Positions 1 through 7,526 of a stretch of 10,799 nucleotides of DNA are shown here, in pieces. How positions within the stretch are numbered: the first letter of the stretch is position 1; every line of letters starts with the position of its first letter. The notes below the pieces were generated by a model, which was given only the letters and a program-made list of their open reading frames with translations, was not told the origin of the DNA and did not search any database. Made by a program: the position numbers and the translations under genes. Source of the DNA: Rhizobiaceae bacterium (GTDB lineage: Bacteria; Pseudomonadota; Alphaproteobacteria; Rhizobiales; Rhizobiaceae); the NCBI GenBank assembly GCA_028865845.1, contig JAGWJK010000072.1:1-10799 (forward strand), written 5' to 3'.

Positions 1-896
1 GTATTGACCTCCAGCGTATTGACGATACCGTCAACCGGAGAGCGGATATCCGTATGCTTGACCCGATCAGACGCCCCGCGGATCGTCTCATCGACGACCG
101 AGAGTTCGGACAATGCCTGGCCTTTGTCGGTCAACGCCTGCTGACGCAGCTGCAATCCGAGGTCGCTTTCCTGCAAAGTCGCTTCCTTCGCGGCCGCCTG
201 CAAGCGATCGAGACTTTCGACATAGACCTTAAGCTGCCCTTGCAAGTCGACTAGATCTCGTTGGACTTTCAGGACTTCGGTTTGGGCGACAAGCTTCTTC
301 TCGCCGAGCGGCTTTAGCAGATCATATTGCTTCTGGGCGCCGGCGATATTCTGCGTCAGGCGGTCTATGTTGGCGTGGGCTTCATCAAGCTCGTTCTGAT
401 GCTGCTTCAGTCGCTGATCGAGAACATCGAGCTTGTTCTGATAGGCGGCGCGATCGGCCTCGAAGAGCTTTTCCTCGTTGTCGCAAACATCCTTGGCGGC
501 GGCGAGAATATCGGCCGGGCAGACGAATTGCGCGTCGTAGGTGCCTGCCTCTTCCAAGGCGAGGCGCTCGACTTTGGCACCAAGCGCGCGGGCCTTGGCG
601 ACCGATTCGCCGAGCGTCGATTCCGTCGTCGTATTGTCGAGCTGGACGAGAAGATCGCCCTTGTGAACGACCTGTCCGAGATTGACGTTGATCTGCTGGA
701 CGATACCGGGTTCGGATGATTGCACGATCTGGGTCTTTGATACCGGTATCACTTTCCCCTCGCCGCGCGCGATCTCGTCTATGTCAGCCAAGGCCGCCCA
801 TGCGACGAAGGCGGTGATCATCAAGGCGCAGATGCCGAGAATGAGGCGGGCGAACAGTGGCGGGTTGTCGTGGATGTTGTGGCGATGAGTCCGCAT
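1..896 (-). CDS. HlyD-family type I secretion adaptor (membrane fusion protein), 3' end cut by the window edge
   Basis: Periplasmic adaptor linking the inner-membrane ABC exporter to the TolC-like channel. The frame is open from ATG at 896-894 to the left edge, giving 298 visible codons; the C-terminus lies outside. Residues about 15-38 form one transmembrane anchor (FARLILGICALMITAFVAWA). Residues about 45-90 look like the first half of a lipoyl-type domain, with EPGIVQQINVNLGQVVHKGD and then LLVQLDNT. Residues about 92-280 are Gln/Lys/Glu/Leu-rich and fit the long coiled-coil hairpin. RSPVDGIVNTLEVN at 285-298 is the return strand into the lipoyl domain, a typical HlyD motif. The start follows the ABC gene stop by 2 nt, and a Shine-Dalgarno AAGGCGG lies within the last ABC codons, so translation is probably coupled. 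Oddity: two Cys residues (about 126 and 138) at the start of the helical region. The family call is firm; the substrate is unknown. LapC-like is the closest functional analogy. Confidence 0.93.
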   Translation of the reverse strand, partial: MRTHRHNIHDNPPLFARLILGICALMITAFVAWAALADIDEIARGEGKVIPVSKTQIVQSSEPGIVQQINVNLGQVVHKGDLLVQLDNTTTESTLGESVAKARALGAKVERLALEEAGTYDAQFVCPADILAAAKDVCDNEEKLFEADRAAYQNKLDVLDQRLKQHQNELDEAHANIDRLTQNIAGAQKQYDLLKPLGEKKLVAQTEVLKVQRDLVDLQGQLKVYVESLDRLQAAAKEATLQESDLGLQLRQQALTDKGQALSELSVVDETIRGASDRVKHTDIRSPVDGIVNTLEVN

Positions 897-898
897 GA

Positions 899-3049
899 TT
901 ACACCGCCTTGCGCTGCATCGCTTCGATGACGGCACTCTTCGGCCCATCGGCAATGATGCGGCCCTTGTCGATGACGATCAGCCGATCGACCAGCTCCAG
1001 CATGCTGTGGCGATGCGTCGCCACCATCAGCGTCGTCTCCGGGCCGAACGCATGCGTCAGCTTGTTGATCAGGTGCCGCTCGCTCGCCAGATCCATCGCT
1101 CCCGAGGGTTCATCGAGAAACACGATCTTCGGCCGCGTCAACAGCAGGCGAGCGATGGTCAAAGCCTGCTTCTGGCCATTCGAGAGATTTGCGCCGCGCT
1201 CGCCGACGGGCATGTCGAAGCCGCGCGGATGAACGGCAACGAATTCCTCGACGCCGGTCATGCGCGAAACGGCAAGCAGCTCCTCGTCACTCGCATCGGC
1301 TCGGCCAAGCAGCAGGTTTTCCTTCACGGTGCCGGAGAACAGATCCGACGATTGACCGGCGACGGCGACGGCGGCGCGCACCTCCGCCATGTGATATTGC
1401 CGGATATCCACGCCATCGATCAGGACGCGGCCGCTGGCTGGCTGAAAAAGCCCGTCGAGCAGCCGGCCGAGCGTCGTTTTGCCCGAACCGATACGACCGA
1501 TGATTCCGATCTTCTCCCCAGGGGTGACCGTAAAGGACAACTGGTTGATGACCGACTGGTCCGATCCCGGATATTGGAAAGACACATTCTGGAAGCTGAA
1601 CCCGCCACTGCGGATCTGCCTGTTGACGAAGCCGACCGTCGACGGACGGTCGTCGGGCTGTTCCATGATCTTATCAAGAATACGCAACGACATCGTCGCC
1701 TGGCGGAAACGCGCCAATGTCATGGCGATCTGGCCGAAAGGTGCGCCCGCGCGGCTCGCCAGCATAACGGTGGCGACGATTGCGCCCATGGCGATCTTTC
1801 CGTCGGCGAATTCATAGGTACCCGCCACGACGATGAACACGCTGACCATCTGCTGCAGCAGCATCGTCAAGTTAATGGCGTTCGACGAGATATGCTTGAT
1901 ATCCTCGCTGGTGCGGCTCGAATATTTCGTTAGCTCCTGCCAGCGGCGCAACATGGTGGCCTCGGCTCTGAGGCTCTTCAATGTCTCGATCGTCGAAATG
2001 GTCTCGACAAGCATCGACTGGCGGCGCGATGCTTCGTTGGTCGCCGTTGCCATGCGCTTGCCGATCTGCGCCTGCGCCACGAGGCCGATTACCACAGACA
2101 GGACAAAGGCTACGGCCGGAATGATAACCAGCCAGTCGGCTATCATGTAGATAACGATCAGAAAAATGATGACGAAGAAGCTGTCGATCAGCACGCCGAT
2201 CGTGTTCGAAGTGAAGAATTCCCGCACGAATTCATATTGCGTCACGCGGTTGGCGTATTCACCGGTCGACATGGGGCGGGAGGCCAGCGTCGAATTCAGG
2301 ATCTTGTCGAAGATGAGCTGCGACAGACGCATATCCGCCTTGCGGCCGGCATAATCGATCAGCGATGCGCGGGCCGTCTTCAGCAGGAAGTCGAAGAGAT
2401 AGGCGAGCGAAATCCCAGCCGTCAGTACCCAGAGCGTTGGAAATGCCTTGTTCGGCAGCACCCGGTCGTAGACGTTCATGGTGAAGAGCGGCGAAGCCAG
2501 TGCGATGACATTGATAAACAGCGCCGCGAGCATGACGCGGGTGTAGGTGCGCCAATAGGGCACTAGCGTCGTTGCCAGCCAGTGACGTTTCTCGATTTCC
2601 ATCGCATGGCCGACACGCGCCTCTTCCGAGGCATTCTGATAAAAAAGCGTGAAGGCGAAGGCAGACTGCGGAGCAAGCGCGGCGAGCTCATCCCGCGTCA
2701 GGCGGAGAGACATGCCGCCTTTTGGCGCGATGTCGATGACGTAGGAGCCGTTCTCGTCCATTTCGAGCAAGGGAAGCACGCCGCCATTTGCAAAGGCAAC
2801 GATGGCGGGGCAGTCAAAATTGCCCAACCGGCAATCACGTTCTTTGTGCTTCAGCACCTGCAGTCCGACGCGTTCCGACAGGCGCTCCACGTCGTCCTGC
2901 TCCATGGCTTCCAGAACCTCGTCCGGAACACCCGAAAACAGCACCGTATCCGAGTTCGGCCGACCGTAAAAAGCAGCGACCGATTTAAATGCCGACTTGA
3001 ACGACTGCAGCGGTACGCTCGCAGACACGTCAGGTGCTACGTTCAACAT
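899..3049 (-). CDS. Type I secretion ABC transporter, permease and ATPase (LssB/LapB-like)
   Basis: Inner-membrane exporter that powers one-step secretion of a protein substrate, 716 aa. Residues about 25-140 resemble a C39 peptidase-like domain but lack the usual catalytic Cys motif, so this is probably a non-cleaving substrate-docking domain as in HlyB and LapB. Residues about 165-450 form the six-helix exporter domain, with hydrophobic runs near 171-190, 205-225, 285-325 and 398-432. The ATPase domain is complete: Walker A GRIGSGKTT (518-526, Lys524), Q-loop Gln566 in VAGQSSDLF, signature LSNGQ (622-626; Asn replaces the common first Gly), Walker B KIVFLDEPSG (Asp646, Glu647) and switch His679 in VATHR. 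Length matches the LssB/LapB family (about 700 aa). It starts 29 nt after the tolC-like stop with only a weak GGG-type ribosome site, so coupling to the upstream gene is plausible. A PrtD-type metalloprotease exporter is less likely, because those are shorter and lack the N-terminal domain. Confidence 0.95.
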   Translation of the reverse strand: MLNVAPDVSASVPLQSFKSAFKSVAAFYGRPNSDTVLFSGVPDEVLEAMEQDDVERLSERVGLQVLKHKERDCRLGNFDCPAIVAFANGGVLPLLEMDENGSYVIDIAPKGGMSLRLTRDELAALAPQSAFAFTLFYQNASEEARVGHAMEIEKRHWLATTLVPYWRTYTRVMLAALFINVIALASPLFTMNVYDRVLPNKAFPTLWVLTAGISLAYLFDFLLKTARASLIDYAGRKADMRLSQLIFDKILNSTLASRPMSTGEYANRVTQYEFVREFFTSNTIGVLIDSFFVIIFLIVIYMIADWLVIIPAVAFVLSVVIGLVAQAQIGKRMATATNEASRRQSMLVETISTIETLKSLRAEATMLRRWQELTKYSSRTSEDIKHISSNAINLTMLLQQMVSVFIVVAGTYEFADGKIAMGAIVATVMLASRAGAPFGQIAMTLARFRQATMSLRILDKIMEQPDDRPSTVGFVNRQIRSGGFSFQNVSFQYPGSDQSVINQLSFTVTPGEKIGIIGRIGSGKTTLGRLLDGLFQPASGRVLIDGVDIRQYHMAEVRAAVAVAGQSSDLFSGTVKENLLLGRADASDEELLAVSRMTGVEEFVAVHPRGFDMPVGERGANLSNGQKQALTIARLLLTRPKIVFLDEPSGAMDLASERHLINKLTHAFGPETTLMVATHRHSMLELVDRLIVIDKGRIIADGPKSAVIEAMQRKAV

Positions 3050-3078
3050 GGAATATTACCCAATTCGAATCGCGACGA

Positions 3079-4515
3079 TTAACGAATCGGCTCGAGCAGA
3101 TCCATCGGCATGCCGGGTTTCTGGTGCGAGTCGTATTTTGTATAGCCGGGATCCGCCGTGTTGGACGATACGGCGAACTGGTCCCGGGCATAGGGTGTTG
3201 CCTGGTCGACCGGTTTCAGCTTCATGGTCGACAACAGGCTGCCAGATGCGGCAAGAATCTTGTATTCGGCGAAGAGTGAGGCGACTTCCGCCGTCTGGGC
3301 CAGAACCTCGGTGTTGAAGCGGGTGTTTTGCGCGTCCAACAGATCGAGCAGCGAGCGCTGGCCGACCTTGAACTGTTCCCGATAGGACGACACGAGCTGG
3401 GCGTTTGTTTTCTCCTGTCCATCCAGGATGCGCGCCAACTCACCCTGATTGGTGCGTTCGCTCCAGGCGGAACGGACGGATTGATCGACCTCGCGGTAGC
3501 TCTGGCTCAACGCAAAGCGCTGTTCGGCAGCGCGGCGGACCAGTTCCTGCTGATGAGCGGTATCGATGCCGCCGTGATACAGGTTCCACTTTGCAACGAC
3601 GCCGACCTGAACGTCACTGGTGTTGCCCTTGTTGCCGTCGACGTCGTCGCCGACACGAGCGCTGCCGACGAGATCGAGCTTCGGCAGGAAGTTCGACTTG
3701 GAACCACGCACGTCGGCGTCGGCGGCGTTAACATCGGCCTTGGCCGAGGAAATCTGCGGATTGTTCTTCTCCGCGATGAAGACGGCATCATCCAGCGTCT
3801 TCGGCAGGTAATGCGCCACGGAGGCCGGGCGCTGTGCGTTGCTGATCGGCTCACCGACAGCCTGGAGGAAACGGATCTTCGTCGCATCCAGTTCCTGCTT
3901 GGCTTCCTGAAGCCGGGCATTGGCCGCCTGCAGGCGCTCGCGACCCTGATAGCGATCCGCATCGGTGAGCGCACCGCCCTTGATGCTATCCTCGATGTTG
4001 CCGACGATCTGCTTGTGGAAGGCGACGTTCTTTTCCGCGGCCGCGACGATTTCCGTCTGCAGCAGGTATTCGAGGTAATCCTGGGTTACTTCGAGCGCGA
4101 GGGCCTCGGAGCGCTGCTGAACGCGAAAGGACGCGCCATCGACACGAGCCGCTTGCTTGTCCGTCTGCGCCTTACGATCGCCACCGTCATACAGCGTCTG
4201 TGTAATGGTCAAGCTTACATCCGCAGGATTGAGGTAATCGCGCGTCTGCGTCAAAGCTCCGGCGGTGAAGTCGGACAGTCTGCGTCGACCATAACCTGAT
4301 TCCAGATCGACGGAAGGCAAGTAAAGCCCTCTTGCCTGACGCAACTCAAACTCGGTTGCTTCGCGATCTTGAGCAGCCTGCATGATCTGCGGATTTGTCT
4401 TCATCGTCTTATCGATCGCTTGCTGCAATGTCATTGCACATGCGGCAGTTACCAGCGTCAAATTTATAGCTATAGAAGCAGACAGCGCCAAAATTAATTG
4501 TTTTTTGTTAACCAT
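3079..4515 (-). CDS. TolC-family outer-membrane channel protein of a type I secretion system
   Basis: Trimeric outer-membrane/periplasmic exit duct, 478 aa, usual TolC size. A signal peptide covers residues 1-27, with a basic start, a hydrophobic core and probable cleavage after ACA. The spacing before Cys26 does not make a good lipobox. The two internal TolC repeats are visible: LQQAIDKTMKTNPQI (from 30) to YLPSVDLESGYG (65-76), and LDDAVFIAEKNNPQI (241-255) to FLPKLDLVGSA (276-286). Each is followed by a matching LYDGG (108-112) or LYHGG (312-316) element. GQRSLLDLLDAQN at 385-397 is the conserved late helix motif. The C-terminal tail after about 435 is polar and presumably periplasmic. The start ATG has GGAG 7 nt upstream, and a well-spaced promoter lies about 60 nt further up. 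It is the first gene of the secretion operon. Function in the complex is inferred from the neighbouring ABC and HlyD genes; the role is like LapE. Confidence 0.94.
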   Translation of the reverse strand: MVNKKQLILALSASIAINLTLVTAACAMTLQQAIDKTMKTNPQIMQAAQDREATEFELRQARGLYLPSVDLESGYGRRRLSDFTAGALTQTRDYLNPADVSLTITQTLYDGGDRKAQTDKQAARVDGASFRVQQRSEALALEVTQDYLEYLLQTEIVAAAEKNVAFHKQIVGNIEDSIKGGALTDADRYQGRERLQAANARLQEAKQELDATKIRFLQAVGEPISNAQRPASVAHYLPKTLDDAVFIAEKNNPQISSAKADVNAADADVRGSKSNFLPKLDLVGSARVGDDVDGNKGNTSDVQVGVVAKWNLYHGGIDTAHQQELVRRAAEQRFALSQSYREVDQSVRSAWSERTNQGELARILDGQEKTNAQLVSSYREQFKVGQRSLLDLLDAQNTRFNTEVLAQTAEVASLFAEYKILAASGSLLSTMKLKPVDQATPYARDQFAVSSNTADPGYTKYDSHQKPGMPMDLLEPIR

Positions 4516-4578
4516 AATAACGCTCCGTTTCTGAAATAATACTATGAAAAAGCACTTTATTAATCCTATGCATCTGTT

Positions 4579-4607
4579 GTATTAGATTAATTCGCTTGCT
4601 CTTGCAA
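4579..4607 (-). promoter_or_regulatory. Candidate sigma70-type promoter for the tolC-ABC-hlyD operon
   Basis: Read on the minus strand, TTGCAA (4607-4602) is followed after exactly 17 nt by TAATAC (4584-4579). This gives a predicted 5' leader of about 55-60 nt before the ATG at 4515. The surrounding sequence is AT-rich, in contrast to the GC-rich genes. The match to -35/-10 consensus is 4 of 6 and 5 of 6. This is a visual match; no start-site data exist here. Confidence 0.5.
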
Positions 4608-4612
4608 AGTAG

Positions 4613-5193
4613 ATTCTCAATTACTCTTTTAAAGCAGTTAATATCGGGGCATTCAAGTCTTTGCATCAGCAACCAGGAGCCCATTTCTGGGCTATTTCCG
4701 GTCAAGAAGAGGATTTCTTGGAATACACCGACGTTTTACCGGTAGACCTGATGAGATAAGTTCGCACCAAGAGAACATGCCCATGGAGATGCATGGGATA
4801 ATCTACGTCGTAAAAGGAAAGTGGAAATAGAATCTGCCGATATTCTATAGAGCAATTGATACCAACCGGCTTGAGATTATCGAGCACGGGTAGGAGCGCA
4901 GAGGCTCGGGCGCAGATGATGCCGTTTCATTAAATGCAGCGATATACGAAGAAAATGAACTCCGCAAGAGCTCCCGTCATCGACCGGATATGGCCGGCAA
5001 TTGCGATTTGCCAACGCCATTGCTCCTCGCGGATGAGGACGCCGCGGCCGTTATGAAATGGGGAGTTTGCGTTGCGCGATCTTACGATGACGCGTCGCGG
5101 GGTTTCCCGGCAATTTGCGCATTGCAGAGGCCTTTAGGGTACTGGCCATCGACGCGAGAAGGGTACAAAGGCGGAATGACCTCGGTCGTTTGA
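4613..5193 (+). pseudogene. Possible decayed coding sequence, unidentified, in shifting frames
   Basis: This gene-poor spacer (4516-5231) holds no intact gene I trust. On the plus strand, protein-like runs follow each other in different frames. One is open from 4613 and ends EEDFLEYTDVLPVDLMR before TAA at 4757. A second runs 4755-4847, containing DKFAPREHAHGDAWDN and KVEIESADIL, before TAG at 4848. A third runs about 4846-4890 (YRAIDTNRLEIIEHG), then TAG, then stays open in the same frame to TGA at 5191-5193; its only long ATG start is at 4990 (67 aa, LPTPLLLADEDAAAVMKWG). Such a chain could be a gene with two frameshifts and a stop, or chance. I recognise no family in it. Two minus-strand frames (about 61 and 65 codons) also cross the region without recognisable content. 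The stretch 4516-4620 serves as promoter and leader for the secretion operon. Confidence 0.2.
4780..4797. repeat. Short inverted repeat CCCATG / CATGGG
   Basis: CCCATG (4780-4785) and CATGGG (4792-4797) form a perfect 6-bp inverted repeat around a 6-nt spacer in the AT-rich spacer upstream of the secretion operon. It lies about 170-200 nt upstream of the predicted -35, so it could be a distal regulator site or a chance palindrome. Confidence 0.2.
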
Positions 5194-5231
5194 CCCGCCA
5201 CAGACCGAACTTAGCCGGCGGCGGGCAACAC

Positions 5232-5588
5232 CTATGCAGACGGTATTTTCGCCGCGTGCCGGAGAACAAGCAGCCAGCGGCCGTTTTCGCGCACCCAGCC
5301 CAACACCACCTGCACATGCAGCGTCGTATTCATGTCGACTTCGCCGCTGATCAGGGCAAAGTCGCCGTAGACGCGGATCGTGGCGCCCGGTCGCGGTACA
5401 ATGCTCTCGTACTTGTACCTGTTAGCGGCGACACTTGCGAGATAGGTGGGGCGGTCTTCGACGAGTGCGGTCGAATGCACGAAGATCAGATCCTTGTGCA
5501 GCATGCGTTCGAGCGCACCGACATCCTTGCGCACCATGGCATCATAGAGCGCAGCTTCGGCCGCGCGAAGTTCCGTTTCGACAGTCAT
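5232..5588 (-). CDS. NTF2-like fold protein (DUF4440/SnoaL-type)
   Basis: Small protein of 118 aa, predicted cytoplasmic with no signal peptide. It has the usual order of the NTF2-like/DUF4440 group: an N-terminal helix pair (ELRAAEAALYDAMVRKDVGALERML), then DLIFVHSTALVEDRPTYLA, a central strand region (RVYGDFALISGEVDMNTT) and the closing strand pair with WVRENGRWLLVLRHAAKIP. Family members include isomerases, dehydratases and non-catalytic ligand-binding proteins, so no reaction can be assigned. The gene starts 7 nt after the tctC stop, and its GAGG ribosome site overlaps that stop (TGAGG). It is therefore almost certainly co-transcribed and probably translationally coupled. Its place at the end of a transporter/dehydrogenase operon suggests it handles the imported compound or a derivative. 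No clear U-tract terminator follows. The fold call is fairly sure; the function is unknown. Confidence 0.82.
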   Translation of the reverse strand: MTVETELRAAEAALYDAMVRKDVGALERMLHKDLIFVHSTALVEDRPTYLASVAANRYKYESIVPRPGATIRVYGDFALISGEVDMNTTLHVQVVLGWVRENGRWLLVLRHAAKIPSA

Positions 5589-5595
5589 TGGATCC

Positions 5596-6570
5596 TCAAT
5601 TGACGTGAATATTCTGGTTGGCGGCGATCTGTTTCCACTGATCGACCTCGTGCTGCAGGATGTCGTTGGTCTCCTGCGGAGCCGTCACCCACGGAATAAA
5701 GCCGGCACTGTTGCTCACCTGGATATATTCCGGCGAATTGACTACGGACTTCGTGTCATCGGCAATCTTCTGCACGATATCGGGCGGCGTGCCCGCGCGC
5801 ACCGCAATGCCGGTAAAGGCCCGCACGACCAGACCGGGAACGATTTCAGACGCGGCCGGCACATTCGGATAGGCTTTCGCCCTGTTGGCGCCGAGGACCG
5901 AAATCAGCTTCAGCTGGCCATTGTCGATATATTGCGTAAGGCCCGTCAGCGGCGTGATGAAGAGCGGCACGCGGCCCGACAGGACATCGGGAAGTGCCGT
6001 CGCGCTGCCGGTGTAGGCGACATGCTGCAGCTTGATGCCGGTCAGCGATTCCAGCAGAGCACCGCCCATATGTCCGGCGCTCGCAACGCCTGGGGAAGCA
6101 AACAGCAACGGCTGATCGGGATGCTTCTTTGCTTCGTCGATCAGTTCCGGAAGTGTATTGGGGGCGAATTTCGGGCTTGCGAGGATCGCCATTGGCGCAT
6201 CCATGAACATTGCCGGATAGGCGAAATCCTTCATCGTATCAAAGGGCATCGACGCGCGGACACCCGGATTGATCGAATGGGTGGTCGGGAAAACATCGAG
6301 CGTGTAGCCGTCAGCCGGCTGGCTGAGAACATATTGCGCCGCAATGAGCGTCGATCCGCCCGTGCGGTTCTCGACGACGACGGGCTGCTTCCATTTCTGC
6401 GACAAGCCCTGGGCAAGCGCCCGTGCCGCGATGTCCGACGAACCGCCGGCAGCCAGCGGAACCACCAGTTTCACAGGCCCTGTCGGCCACGCGGACTGTG
6501 CCTCGGCGCCGGTCGCGCCCAAGGCTATGACCGCCGCCAGAACGGCGGTCCACATACCAGATCTCATCAT
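5596..6570 (-). CDS. Tripartite tricarboxylate transporter periplasmic substrate-binding protein (TctC/Bug family)
   Basis: Periplasmic receptor that captures a carboxylate and delivers it to the TctA/TctB permease. From the chosen start the protein is 324 aa, normal for Bug proteins. The frame is open 15 codons further upstream, but GGAGGAGGAG lies directly before the ATG at 6570 and the resulting N-terminus is a proper signal peptide (MMRSGMWTAVLAAVIALGATGAEA, cleaved near residue 24). Bug hallmarks follow: WPTGPVKLVVPLAAGGSSD, VVVENRTGGSTLIAAQYV, PADGYTL, PFDTMKDF, YTGSATALPDVLSGRVPLFI, GQLKLISVLGANRAKAYPNVP and GTPPDIVQKI. The second residue of the tandem ATGs could also serve as start. 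The gene is separated from the permease genes by an SDR gene, and an RNA hairpin lies just upstream, which may let it be expressed at a different level. Substrate cannot be read from sequence; the family binds di- and tricarboxylates, aromatic acids and other compounds. Confidence 0.94.
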   Translation of the reverse strand: MMRSGMWTAVLAAVIALGATGAEAQSAWPTGPVKLVVPLAAGGSSDIAARALAQGLSQKWKQPVVVENRTGGSTLIAAQYVLSQPADGYTLDVFPTTHSINPGVRASMPFDTMKDFAYPAMFMDAPMAILASPKFAPNTLPELIDEAKKHPDQPLLFASPGVASAGHMGGALLESLTGIKLQHVAYTGSATALPDVLSGRVPLFITPLTGLTQYIDNGQLKLISVLGANRAKAYPNVPAASEIVPGLVVRAFTGIAVRAGTPPDIVQKIADDTKSVVNSPEYIQVSNSAGFIPWVTAPQETNDILQHEVDQWKQIAANQNIHVN

Positions 6571-6608
6571 GCTCCTCCTCCATTTTCTATTTGTCTCGTC
6601 CCGATGAG

Positions 6609-6638
6609 GAGGCAACCGTCAGCCTTGACGGCTACCTC
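6609..6638 (-). promoter_or_regulatory. Strong RNA hairpin upstream of tctC
   Basis: Arms 6609-6621 and 6626-6638 pair over 13 positions with a 4-nt loop. In the minus-strand transcript, 11 pairs are Watson-Crick and the two mismatches become G-U wobbles. It lies in the 93-nt SDR-tctC gap, about 40 nt before the tctC ATG. On the minus strand no T-run follows the stem, so it is not a classical terminator there. An mRNA stabiliser, a processing site, or partial attenuation to adjust binding-protein level are all possible. On the plus strand a CTCTTTT run follows, so it could also stop opposing transcription. Confidence 0.55.
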
Positions 6639-6645
6639 TTTTGCC

Positions 6646-6664
6646 ATCCCGTTTCGATCGGGAT
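6646..6664 (-). promoter_or_regulatory. Second short hairpin at the SDR stop codon
   Basis: ATCCCG (6646-6651) and CGGGAT (6659-6664) form a perfect 6-bp stem with a 7-nt loop, touching the last base of the SDR stop codon. It sits 7 nt from the longer hairpin (6609-6638), so the SDR 3' end has two stem-loops in tandem. No U-tract follows. Weak on its own. Confidence 0.35.
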
Positions 6665-7494
6665 CAGGTCGGGAAATCCGCGTCGATCGCCACCTGCATC
6701 CAGGTTTCCAATTCGCGAAGCTGGGCCTGCAATTCCTCCTTCAGGCGACGGCTCGCATCGCGTCCAAGCACCAGGCGAAATGGCGGGGTGTCCGAGGCGA
6801 CCGCGTCAAGGATCGCATTGATGGCGCGCACGGGATCGCCCGGCTGATTGCCATTCTGGTTGCTGTTTTCCTTGCGGCGGGTGCCCGCGGTTGCCGCGTA
6901 ATCGGCGATCGGCTCCTTCGATTGCCGCAATGAACGCCCGGCAAAATCCGTCCGAAATCCGCCGGGCTCCACCAGCATCACACGGATGCCAAGCGGTTCG
7001 ACCTCCTTGCGCAAACCGTCCGAGATGCCCTCGACGGCGAACTTCGTCCCGGCATAAAAACCCGAACCCGGCTGCGCCATCCGTCCGGCAATGGACGAGA
7101 TGTTGACGATGTGGCCGCTGCGGCGTGCGCGCATGTGCGGAAGCACGGCCTGTGTCACGAAAGTCAGGCCGAAGACGTTGGTTTCGAAGACGCGACGGAT
7201 CTCCTCCTCCTCGCCCTCCTCCACGGCCGAGCGGTAGCCATAGCCGGCATTGTTGACGAGCACGTCGATCTTGCCGAAGCGTTTGATTGCCTCGGCCACG
7301 ACATTGTCGATAGCGCCCCTGTCGGTAACGTCGAGCGCAAGTGCCAGGCAGCGATCGGCATTGGCGGCGGCGATATCGGCAATGTCGGCAGGATTGCGCG
7401 AAGTAATGACGGCCTGCCAGCCGCGAGAAAGAACCTCCTGGGCAAGCTGCCGGCCAAAGCCGGTCGAGCAGCCCGTAATGAACCAAGTCGACAT
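6664..7494 (-). CDS. Short-chain dehydrogenase/reductase (classical SDR)
   Basis: NAD(P)-dependent oxidoreductase of the classical SDR family, 276 aa, cytoplasmic. Nucleotide-binding motif TGCSTGFG (7-14); Arg33 after the second strand (VITSR) favours NADP(H); Asp55 (LDVTD) contacts adenine; NNAG at 81-84. The catalytic tetrad is complete: Asn106 (ETNVFG), Ser134 (NISS), Tyr147 and Lys151 (YAGTK). VEPGGFRTDF (175-184) is the typical segment after strand six. A low-complexity polar stretch (RRKENSNQNGNQPGD, about 206-220) lies in the variable substrate-binding region. The start has AAAGG 6 nt upstream. The gene lies between tctA (86-nt gap) and tctC (93-nt gap), an unusual place since TTT subunit genes are often contiguous. 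This suggests it acts on the imported compound or a downstream product, by oxidising an alcohol or reducing a ketone. Substrate unknown. Confidence 0.93.
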   Translation of the reverse strand: MSTWFITGCSTGFGRQLAQEVLSRGWQAVITSRNPADIADIAAANADRCLALALDVTDRGAIDNVVAEAIKRFGKIDVLVNNAGYGYRSAVEEGEEEEIRRVFETNVFGLTFVTQAVLPHMRARRSGHIVNISSIAGRMAQPGSGFYAGTKFAVEGISDGLRKEVEPLGIRVMLVEPGGFRTDFAGRSLRQSKEPIADYAATAGTRRKENSNQNGNQPGDPVRAINAILDAVASDTPPFRLVLGRDASRRLKEELQAQLRELETWMQVAIDADFPT

Positions 7495-7526
7495 GTGATA
7501 CCTTTCGTTTTCTCGGACTATTCGAA

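Noticed and set aside
1007..1933. Plus-strand open frame of 308 codons
   Set aside because: Antisense shadow of the ABC ATPase domain, whose motifs are intact on the minus strand.
3328..4299. Plus-strand open frame of 323 codons
   Set aside because: Antisense shadow of the TolC-like gene, which has a signal peptide and both internal repeats on the minus strand.
3079..4515. TolC-like protein as a lipoprotein because of Cys26
   Set aside because: The residues before the Cys (TAA) do not fit a lipobox; ordinary signal peptidase cleavage after ACA is more likely.
4508..4887. Two small minus-strand open frames (65 and 61 codons) upstream of the tolC-like gene
   Set aside because: They cover the predicted promoter and leader, lack clear ribosome sites and have no recognisable content.
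5170..5199. Possible terminator after the NTF2-like gene (GGCGG/CCGCC with TTTG)
   Set aside because: Only a 5-bp outer stem around a large loop and a T-run of three; too weak to call.
6571..6615. Upstream extension of tctC by 15 codons
   Set aside because: A strong ribosome site lies directly before the ATG at 6570, and the shorter form begins with a standard signal peptide.
5605..6933. Long plus-strand open frame (442 codons)
   Set aside because: It lies opposite tctC and the start of the SDR region, has Arg/His-rich composition typical of an antisense frame of GC-rich genes, and matches no family.
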